NCBI GenBank assembly: GCA_033764095.1
Contig: JANRJF010000301.1
Coordinates: 1 to 12,804 of the forward strand
Origin: JBDTMT01 sp033764095
GTDB lineage: Bacteria; Desulfobacterota; Binatia; HRBIN30; CADEER01
Direction of reading: 5' to 3'
DNA: 12,804 nucleotides
In this document: positions 7,394 through 12,804 of the stretch, piece after piece
Position numbering within the stretch: position 1 is the stretch's first letter
Layout of the letters: each line of letters opens with the position of its first letter
Notes under the pieces: generated by a model
The model's database searches: none
What the model saw: the letters and a program-made list of their open reading frames with translations, nothing else
What the model was told of the DNA's origin: nothing
Made by a program: the position numbers and the translations under genes

Positions 7394-7428
7394 TTGAGCC
7401 GCCGCCGCGGCGCGCTAGCATCGCCGCC
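7394..7428 (+). promoter_or_regulatory. Candidate promoter of the M50 peptidase gene, implying a leaderless transcript
   Basis: TTGAGC (7394-7399), a 16-bp spacer and TAGCAT (7416-7421) form a reasonable sigma-70 promoter in otherwise GC-saturated sequence. Transcription would begin about 7 nt after the -10, at or next to the GTG start at 7429. No Shine-Dalgarno precedes that GTG, which is consistent with leaderless translation. The rest of the 7309-7428 gap shows no other structure. Confidence 0.4.
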
Positions 7429-10065
7429 GTGGCGCTCCCCGACCTGGCGCAGCCGGCGCCGCCGCCCGACGCCGCCGCGGCGCCGGTCTTCTACGCTGTC
7501 GACACGGTGCGGCTCTCCTGGCGCGAGCTGTGGTGGTGGACGCGCTCGCCGCGCGTCGTGTTCGCCTACCTCAACCGGCTGCTGCGGCGCCGCATGATGT
7601 GCTCGGTCGACGATCCGCCGGTGGCGACGCTGCGCCCCTTCGCGGTCGACGAGGCGCAGGTCCCGGAGGATGTCCGCACGGCGCTGGCGCCGCCGTTGCA
7701 CGAGCTCGAGCAACTCGGCTTCCGCGATCCTGCCTGGCACCGCATCGAGGACGACCTGCTGCACACGGACACGCTGCGCGCCACCCTCCACCATCCGTCC
7801 GGCGAGGCCTTCGCGCGGCTGCAACACCGCCGCTGGAGCTTCGTCACCCCGCCGCGCGTCACGCAGTTCGTCGACTTCGTCTCCGCGTATGACGACGGCA
7901 GATTCCTGTGGACGGTCGGCACGCGGCGCGGCATCGAACCCACCCCCGGCTGTGATGACGTGCACGTCGCGGATGCGACGCCGGCGGCGCTCTGGGCGGT
8001 GCACGCGGAGCGGCTCCGCCGGCAGCGTTTCGCGCGCGCCGTCTCGCCGCTGCGCACGCCGCAGGCGGTCGCCGACGCCGCCGAGCGTCTGCATGCGCGG
8101 GTGCTCGACCGCATGCTCGCACGCGGCCTGTACCGCCCGCGCAACCCCGACGACGTCCGCCGCGCCGCGGCACTCACCGCGCGCCGCGCGCCCGCATCCG
8201 GCGGCGACGAGCGCCATGCCGACGTGCTGGCCGAGATCGATCGCCTCGAGCAGCCGCAGCACAGCTGGCGCAAGGCGGCGCTGGTCCTGCTCGTCTCGGC
8301 CGCACTCTTCCTTGCCGGCGGCGCCTGGCAGTGGTCGCTGGAGTTCACCGCGCTGCTCGTCCCGGTGCTGCTCTTCCACGAGCTCGGCCACTGGGTGGCG
8401 ATGCGCGCCTTCCGCTACCGCAACCTGCGCATGTTCTTCATCCCCTTCTTCGGCGCCGCGGTCAGCGGCCGGCACTACAACGTGCCGGGCTGGAAGAAGG
8501 TCGTCGTCTCGCTGATGGGCCCGTTGCCCGGCATCGTCGTCGGGGCGCTGCTCGCCGGCGTCGCCCTGGCCACCGGCTCCGACCTGGCGCGGCGGCTGGC
8601 GCTGGTCCTGGTGATCGTCAACGGCTTCAACCTCGCGCCGGTGCTGCCGCTCGACGGCGGCTGGGTGGTGCGGGCGTTGGTCTTCGCACGCCACCACCTG
8701 CTCGACGTGCTCTTCTCGCTGCTTGCCGGCGCCGCGCTGCTGCGCTTCGGCGTCGCCGGCGACGCGCCGATCTTCCTGATGCTCGGCATGATCTTCCTGA
8801 TGTCGGCGCTGACCACCTACCGCAGCGGTCTGATCGTCCGCGACCTGCGGGCCGCGGCGCTGCCGCCGCTGCCGAGCGACGACGACCGCATCCCGCCGCC
8901 GACCGCGGCGGTGATCATCGATCGCGTCCGCGCCACCTGGCCGAAGGCCAATGCGCGCACCACTGCGCAGCACACGCTGCGCATCTTCGAAGCGCTCAAC
9001 GCGCGCCCGCCCGGCTGGCTGGCGTCGCTCGGCCTCGGCGCGGCCTATGTCGGCGGAATCGCGCTGGCCGCAGTCACCCTGCTCGGCCTCGCCACGTACG
9101 GCTTCACCGCCACCCGGTATCTGCTGCGTCCCTACCTGGAGCCGCGCGGAACGGTGGACAGCGCCGCGGTGATCGCGCCGCCGGCCGCCGCCTTCCCCGC
9201 CGACGGAGAGGCGCTGCTGATCGCCACGTACGGCGACTCCGAACAGGCGCGCGCCGCACATGCGGCGCTCGGCGCCGATCCCAACGGCGCGCCCGCGGCG
9301 CTGTTCGGCCAGTCGGTGATCGTCTCGACTCCGACGGGCGCCGCGCGGCGCGCGCTGGCCGCCCGGTTGCCGGGCGCGCCCGACCTGCTGCGCCCGAAAC
9401 ACAACTACGCCGTCGAGGTCAGCCTCACCTGCCACACCGCCGACCCCGCCAGCGCCGCCGCGTTGCAGCAGACCCTGGAGCGGTTCTTCGCCCTGCCGAC
9501 CAGCCAGCTGATCCCGCCCTGGGCGGATCCCGACCCGCGCAGCGCGGCGCAGCGCGCACAGCACGACCGCGCCCGCGACACCTACCGGCAGATCAACACG
9601 CATCTGTACGGCACGCCGGCGATGGATGCGTTGGATGTCGAGCTGGACGACGCCTACGAGCGCCACGACGACGCGGCGGTCAGTGCGATCGTCGCGCGCA
9701 TGGAGGAGCTGGAGCTCGATGCCCAGCACCGCGCCATCGCCGAGCTGCAGAGCGGCGGCGCCGCCGAGACCGACGGCGAGCTCGCCGCCGCCTACGCGGC
9801 AGCGCTCATCGCCGATGAATCGGCGTCCATGTCGAGCGACGTCTGGGGTCCGGTCATGGCGCGACTCGGCACGCTCACCGATGCGAGCGAGGCGCCCCAG
9901 CCGCGGACCCGACAGGAGGCGTTCGGCGGCACCCCGACCGCGCACGACACCCTGGTCCGCGTCGACGACGCGCGCTTCGCCGACGTGGTGCATGGTCCCG
10001 CCGCCCTCTCCGCCTGGCTGCAGGCCGCCGGCTGCGGCGACCAGCACTACGCCTTCGAGGACTGA
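7429..10065 (+). CDS. Large M50-type (site-2 protease-like) membrane metallopeptidase
   Basis: An 878-residue integral-membrane zinc peptidase. The zinc motif HELGH is at 317-321 inside a hydrophobic segment, and the third ligand is Asp409 in NLAPVLPLDGG, the S2P/SpoIVFB signature. Hydrophobic helices lie near 282-300, 303-325, 358-380, 390-405, 425-440, 449-462 and 531-560. Residues 1-280 form a large N-terminal cytosolic-looking region (WWWTRSPRVVFAYLNRLLRR, HRRWSFVTPPRVTQFVDF) and about 570-878 a C-terminal region rich in charged helices (DALDVELDDAYERHDDAA); I recognise neither. Family members cut membrane-embedded substrates. The substrate here is unknown, and no anti-sigma factor or sigma gene is adjacent. 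The start is GTG 7429. The length is roughly double that of minimal M50 enzymes. No PDZ domain is evident. Confidence 0.85.
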   Translation: MALPDLAQPAPPPDAAAAPVFYAVDTVRLSWRELWWWTRSPRVVFAYLNRLLRRRMMCSVDDPPVATLRPFAVDEAQVPEDVRTALAPPLHELEQLGFRDPAWHRIEDDLLHTDTLRATLHHPSGEAFARLQHRRWSFVTPPRVTQFVDFVSAYDDGRFLWTVGTRRGIEPTPGCDDVHVADATPAALWAVHAERLRRQRFARAVSPLRTPQAVADAAERLHARVLDRMLARGLYRPRNPDDVRRAAALTARRAPASGGDERHADVLAEIDRLEQPQHSWRKAALVLLVSAALFLAGGAWQWSLEFTALLVPVLLFHELGHWVAMRAFRYRNLRMFFIPFFGAAVSGRHYNVPGWKKVVVSLMGPLPGIVVGALLAGVALATGSDLARRLALVLVIVNGFNLAPVLPLDGGWVVRALVFARHHLLDVLFSLLAGAALLRFGVAGDAPIFLMLGMIFLMSALTTYRSGLIVRDLRAAALPPLPSDDDRIPPPTAAVIIDRVRATWPKANARTTAQHTLRIFEALNARPPGWLASLGLGAAYVGGIALAAVTLLGLATYGFTATRYLLRPYLEPRGTVDSAAVIAPPAAAFPADGEALLIATYGDSEQARAAHAALGADPNGAPAALFGQSVIVSTPTGAARRALAARLPGAPDLLRPKHNYAVEVSLTCHTADPASAAALQQTLERFFALPTSQLIPPWADPDPRSAAQRAQHDRARDTYRQINTHLYGTPAMDALDVELDDAYERHDDAAVSAIVARMEELELDAQHRAIAELQSGGAAETDGELAAAYAAALIADESASMSSDVWGPVMARLGTLTDASEAPQPRTRQEAFGGTPTAHDTLVRVDDARFADVVHGPAALSAWLQAAGCGDQHYAFED

Positions 10066-10117
10066 AGCCGTCGTTGTGCGGATTGCGCCCCTGCCCGACG
10101 CGGGATAGCTAGCCCTC

Positions 10118-10960
10118 ATGCGCGGGTGGGCGGCGCCGCTGCTGCTGGTGGTCGCGGTGGGAAGTGCGGCGGTGGCGGAGAGCTATCCGCGCGAGCTGCG
10201 CTTCGTGCGGCCGGGTGCGCCGGACAAGGTGCTGACGGTCGCGGCGCTGGAGGCGAGCTGCGGCGCCGAGACGATCAGCATCGACGATCCGTATTACGGC
10301 ACGCGCAAACGCTTCCGCGCCTGTCCGCTGGCCAAGGTGGTCGAGCTCGGCTTCGGCGTCGCGGCCAGTTCGTTGAGCGGCGAGTCGGTGGTCTTCCGCG
10401 CCCGCGACGGCTACGCCAAGCCGGCGAGCGGCGTGCGGCTCGCCGAGCCGGGCGGCTGGCTGGCGTTCGCCGACGCCGACCACATGCAGGGCGACGATCC
10501 GGGCTGGCAGCCGATCGACCGCAAGCAGGTCGACCCGGGGCCGTTCTACCTGGTGTGGAGCGGCGCCGCGCAACACGACGCGACCGCGTACCCGTGGCCC
10601 TATCAGCTCGCTGCCATCGAGCTGACCCCGATCGAGGTGCTGTTCCCGCACATCGTGCCGAGCGGCGTCGCCGCCGATTCGCCGGCGCAGGCCGGCTACC
10701 AGCTCTTCAAGGCCCAGTGCGTCGCCTGTCACGCGATCAACGGCGAGGGCGGCACCATCGGACCCGAGCTCAACGTGCCGCGCAGCATCGTCGAGTACCG
10801 GCCGGTCGAGCAGATCAAGGCCTACATCCGCGACCCGCAGAGCTTCCGCTATACGAGCATGCCGCCGCACCTGAGCTTGAGCGACGGGCAGCTCGACACG
10901 CTGATCGCGTATTTCTCCGCCATGAAGGATCGCAAGCACGATCCGAGGCGCGCGCGGTGA
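10118..10960 (+). CDS. Secreted single-heme cytochrome c with N-terminal sulfite-oxidase-like domain
   Basis: A 280-residue exported electron-transfer protein. Residues 1-20 form a signal peptide (RGW then a Leu/Val-rich core, likely cut after AVA). The middle (about 25-180) resembles the molybdopterin-binding oxidoreductase fold in phrases such as FRARDGYAKPAS, GWLAFADADH, PFYLVWSG and YPWPYQLAAIEL. It has two cysteines (48 and 69), neither in a context that proves a cofactor. The C-terminal third is a class I cytochrome c domain: heme site CVACH (201-205), GTIGPELN and axial Met248 in YTSMPPHLSLSD. Catalysis is unproven; it may be only an electron carrier. Its stop overlaps the GTG of the cyclohydrolase homologue, so the two are translationally coupled. 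TTGCGC (10083-10088), 17 bp, then TAGCTA (10106-10111) is a weak promoter candidate just before the ATG. Confidence 0.82.
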   Translation: MRGWAAPLLLVVAVGSAAVAESYPRELRFVRPGAPDKVLTVAALEASCGAETISIDDPYYGTRKRFRACPLAKVVELGFGVAASSLSGESVVFRARDGYAKPASGVRLAEPGGWLAFADADHMQGDDPGWQPIDRKQVDPGPFYLVWSGAAQHDATAYPWPYQLAAIELTPIEVLFPHIVPSGVAADSPAQAGYQLFKAQCVACHAINGEGGTIGPELNVPRSIVEYRPVEQIKAYIRDPQSFRYTSMPPHLSLSDGQLDTLIAYFSAMKDRKHDPRRAR

Positions 10961-12171
10961 GCGCCGCCGACGCCCCGCCGCTCTGCGGCACGCTGCTGCG
11001 CGTCGGCACCCGGCCGCTCGACACCGCGCACGGCGGCTTCGTCGTGCACGAGTTCCTCGACCTCACCGCGCGCCAGCCGGCGCTGGTGCTGACGCGCGGC
11101 GACTGCGGCGGCGAGGCGCCGCTGCTGGCGCGCGTGCACTCGTCGTGCGTCACCAGCGAGAGCTTCGGCGGCGCCGACTGCGACTGCGCCGGTCAGCTCG
11201 ATGCGGCGCTGGAGCGCATCGCGCGCGCCGGGCGCGGCGCGCTGTTTTACCTGCTGCAGGAGGGGCGCGGCGCCGGCCTGGTCGCCAAGGCGCGCGACCG
11301 CATGCTGGTGCAGGCGAGCCGCGATCGCGTCACCACGTTCGATGCCTACGCGCGGATGGGGCTCGACCGCGACTACCGGCGGTACGACGCGGTCGCCTTC
11401 GCCGCCGCGGCGCTCGGCCTGCGCGCGCCGCTGGCGCTGCTCAGCAACAATCCGGAGAAGGTCGCGGCGCTGCGAGACGCCGGCGTCGCCATTACCGCGG
11501 TCGAGGGCCTGGAGCGCGCGCCGTCGCCGTTCAACCTGCACTACCTCACCGCCAAGTCGCGCTCCGGCCACGCCCTGCAGGCGGCGGCGCCGCCGGCCGG
11601 CGCGGCGACGCCGCCGGAGCCGGTCACCGCCTTCGAGCCGACGCCGCTCGCCGCACTGCCGCGCTTCATGCGCGTCGCCCAGTACCTGCTGCCGGTGCGC
11701 GCCGAACCGCCCGCCGAGGGCGTCCACTGGTTGCGCGTCCATCTCTACGTCGATGGCACCAGCGGGCGCGAACGGGTCATCTTCAGCGTGCCGGCTGGTT
11801 TGAAAATCCCCCCTCCCCCCCCCTCTTCGAAGGGGGGAATCGACGTGTCTTCGTCGCAGGGCGAACGCGGCGGGATTCCGCTGGTGCATGTCACCGCCGA
11901 GCGTCTGCTCGAGCGGCTGCCGCGGCGGCCGCGCCGCGACGACTGGCGCGCCGCGGTGGCGGCACTGGCCGCGCGCGGCGCCGGCTGCGCGCTCTGCCTG
12001 CTGCACGACGATCCGGAGTTGGCGCGGCACGGCAGCGCCGCCGCCGCGGTCGCCGCCGATGCCGACCTGGCGCGCCTCATCGCGCACCACCTGCCCGGCC
12101 GCGCCGAGCTCTACCGCGACGACGCCGCGCTGGCGGCTGCGCTGCGCGCCGCCGGCGTGGCACTGGCGTGA
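10957..12171 (+). CDS. GTP cyclohydrolase II homologue with active-site substitution and C-terminal extension
   Basis: Residues 1-206 match GTP cyclohydrolase II, which opens GTP to a pyrimidine at the head of riboflavin synthesis. Zinc ligands Cys64, Cys75 and Cys77 (E. coli 54/65/67, same spacing), VHSSC, YLLQEGRG (98-105), Asp139 and Arg141 (E. coli 126/128), LLSNNPEK and HYLTAK are present. At the position of catalytic Tyr105 the sequence reads KARDRML, giving Arg115 (Met116 next). That change suggests a different product or activity. Residues 207-404 are an extension I do not recognise (RFMRVAQYLLPVRAEPP; WLRVHLYVDG; ALCLLHDDPE). It is interrupted in frame by a C/G-tract repeat encoding IPPPPPSSKGG. 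The start is GTG in a GTGA overlap with the cytochrome stop. There is no ribB partner or FMN-type leader, so a role outside primary riboflavin synthesis is likely but inferred. Confidence 0.85.
   Translation: MSAADAPPLCGTLLRVGTRPLDTAHGGFVVHEFLDLTARQPALVLTRGDCGGEAPLLARVHSSCVTSESFGGADCDCAGQLDAALERIARAGRGALFYLLQEGRGAGLVAKARDRMLVQASRDRVTTFDAYARMGLDRDYRRYDAVAFAAAALGLRAPLALLSNNPEKVAALRDAGVAITAVEGLERAPSPFNLHYLTAKSRSGHALQAAAPPAGAATPPEPVTAFEPTPLAALPRFMRVAQYLLPVRAEPPAEGVHWLRVHLYVDGTSGRERVIFSVPAGLKIPPPPPSSKGGIDVSSSQGERGGIPLVHVTAERLLERLPRRPRRDDWRAAVAALAARGAGCALCLLHDDPELARHGSAAAAVAADADLARLIAHHLPGRAELYRDDAALAAALRAAGVALA
11803..11840. repeat. C-tract/G-tract inverted repeat inside the cyclohydrolase gene
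   Basis: AAAATCCCCCC (11803-11813), a second C-run (11815-11823), then CTTCGAAGGGGGGAAT (11825-11840). CCCCCC (11818-11823) and GGGGGG (11832-11837) form a stem around a TTCGAA palindrome. The first C-run can pair with the same G-run. It resembles the AATCCCCC...GGGGGAAT intergenic repeats seen in many bacterial genomes. It is translated here as part of LKIPPPPPSSKGGIDVSSSQG. A further small stem CGACG/CGTCG (11841-11845, 11852-11856) follows. Confidence 0.7.
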
Positions 12172-12199
12172 TAGCGCCGCGCCCGTCACGCTCTGCGGA

Positions 12200-12267
12200 C
12201 CACGGATCACACAGATTCCGCGAATTGGATCCGCTGCTCTATCCGTAACAATCCGTGTAATCCGTGG
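12200..12267. repeat. ATCCGTG-type inverted repeat upstream of the SIS gene
   Basis: CCACGGATCACACAGATT (12200-12217) and AATCCGTGTAATCCGTGG (12250-12267) are 18-bp inverted arms with two mismatches. The right arm and the bases just inside it step in 9-nt units (AATCCGTGT, AATCCGTGG, with an ATCCGTAAC variant inside at 12241-12249). The 32-nt interior holds a smaller GGAT/ATCC pair. The DNA is markedly less GC-rich than its surroundings. It occupies most of the 98-bp gap after the cyclohydrolase gene and ends 2 bp before the ATG of the next gene, leaving no room for a Shine-Dalgarno. Confidence 0.78.
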
Positions 12268-12269
12268 CC

Positions 12270-12804
12270 ATGCCGGTTGAACGACGGACGGTGAGGTCTG
12301 GAAGCCACGCGCGCGCGCTGCTGGCGCGGCGCATCCGATCCGCGCCGCAGCTGATCGCGCGGGTCGCGCGGCAACGGCTGCCGGCGCTGCCGCTGCTGCC
12401 CGGCGCGGCACGGCGCGTCGTCGCCACTGGCATCGGCAGCTCGGCGGCGCAGGCGGCGCTGCTGGCGCACCTGCTGAGCGAGCAGCACGAGGTCGAGGCG
12501 CGCGCCGTGCCGACCGGCGCCTTGCTGACGCCGTGGCGCGGCGCCGAGCGCGACGTGCTGGTGGTGTTCTCGCAGGGGCTGTCGCCCAATGCCCGCCTGG
12601 CGCTGCACGACCCGCAGCGCTGGCTGCTGGTGATCGTCGTCACCGCCGTGCCGCGGCCGCGCGATGCGGCGCGGCGGCAGGCGCTCGCCGCCGTGCGGCG
12701 CGCCGGCGGCGTGGTCATCGCGGTGCCGGGCGGCGCCGAGCGCGGCCTGTTGTTGCGCGTTGCCGGCCCGCTCGCCGCGACGGCGCTGAGCCTGCGCCTC
12801 GCCG
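12270..12804 (+). CDS. SIS (sugar isomerase) domain protein, partial at right edge
   Basis: An open frame of 178 codons from ATG 12270 to the window end. The fold is indicated by VVATGIGSSAAQAALLAHLL (about 50-69), matching the SIS phosphosugar-binding GxGSS loop, followed by VEARAVPTGALL and a second loop LVVFSQGLSPNARLAL (about 97-112). This last is the family's SQSGxSpxT element with altered residues. SIS domains bind or isomerise phosphosugars, as in GlmS, GmhA and regulators. The C-terminal half is missing, so enzyme and regulator cannot be separated. The first roughly 25 residues are Arg-rich and the start is uncertain, because the inverted repeat touches it; GTG 12291 is an alternative. 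The position after the cyclohydrolase homologue on the same strand suggests a shared unit. Confidence 0.65.
   Translation, partial: MPVERRTVRSGSHARALLARRIRSAPQLIARVARQRLPALPLLPGAARRVVATGIGSSAAQAALLAHLLSEQHEVEARAVPTGALLTPWRGAERDVLVVFSQGLSPNARLALHDPQRWLLVIVVTAVPRPRDAARRQALAAVRRAGGVVIAVPGGAERGLLLRVAGPLAATALSLRLA

Noticed and set aside
7309..10119. Very long minus-strand open frame antisense to the M50 gene, continuous with the ABM-fold frame
   Set aside because: Its translation is a low-complexity Arg/Ala/Gly/Gln-rich string without motifs, typical of a shadow frame in GC-rich DNA, while the plus strand has clear HELGH/LDGG chemistry. Only 7006-7308 in that frame looks like protein.
10126..10956. 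Upstream extension of the cyclohydrolase frame through the cytochrome gene
   Set aside because: The stretch is an Arg/Gly-rich shadow of the cytochrome. The RibA homology begins only after the GTG at 10957, which overlaps the cytochrome stop in the usual coupled manner.
10957..12171. Calling the cyclohydrolase gene an ordinary ribA
   Set aside because: The Tyr-to-Arg change at the catalytic position, the long extension and the absence of other riboflavin genes make the plain name unsafe.

Overview
The window is very GC-rich bacterial DNA (by eye about 70% or more, with most codons ending in G or C). Genes are tightly packed on both strands, Shine-Dalgarno sites are mostly weak, and GTG starts are common. 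A UbiB-type quinone-linked kinase homologue, a secreted c-type cytochrome and acyl-CoA enzymes suggest an aerobic, respiring soil- or sediment-type bacterium. An uncultured deltaproteobacterial or Binatota-like lineage would fit, but nothing here proves the taxon. There are no RNA genes, transposases or CRISPR arrays.

Layout. Positions 1-73 hold the start of a minus-strand gene that runs off the left edge. It is separated by a short divergent region containing a 22-bp inverted repeat from a plus-strand acetyl-CoA hydrolase/CoA-transferase (246-1574). Converging on that gene is a minus-strand pair, a VOC-family (glyoxalase-fold) protein and a UbiB/AarF kinase-like protein (3412 down to 1657), with strong hairpins at the junction. 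An intergenic region with a nested inverted repeat (3425-3644) precedes an alpha/beta hydrolase (3684-4583). A large octamer-based hairpin (4584-4763) lies between that gene and an amidase-signature enzyme (4787-6202). Next comes a minus-strand pair, a small ABM-fold protein (7308-7006) and a Yip1-like membrane protein (6945-6238).

The right third is all plus strand: a large 878-residue M50 (site-2-protease-like) membrane peptidase with uncharacterised flanking domains (7429-10065); a secreted single-heme cytochrome c carrying an N-terminal domain that looks sulfite-oxidase-like (10118-10960); a GTP cyclohydrolase II homologue overlapping it by 4 bp (10957-12171); and the start of a SIS-domain protein (12270 to the right edge).

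How they might work together. The left half reads as ordinary accessory catabolism: CoA transfer, ester or amide hydrolysis and small oxygenase-fold proteins. The right end is odder. The cyclohydrolase homologue keeps its zinc cysteines but has Arg where the E. coli catalytic Tyr105 should be, carries a roughly 200-residue C-terminal extension, and is translationally coupled to a cytochrome. A second theme is a set of non-coding elements whose inverted arms are built from 6-, 8- or 9-nt tandem units. Three are intergenic. A related-looking C-tract/G-tract hairpin sits in frame inside the cyclohydrolase gene.
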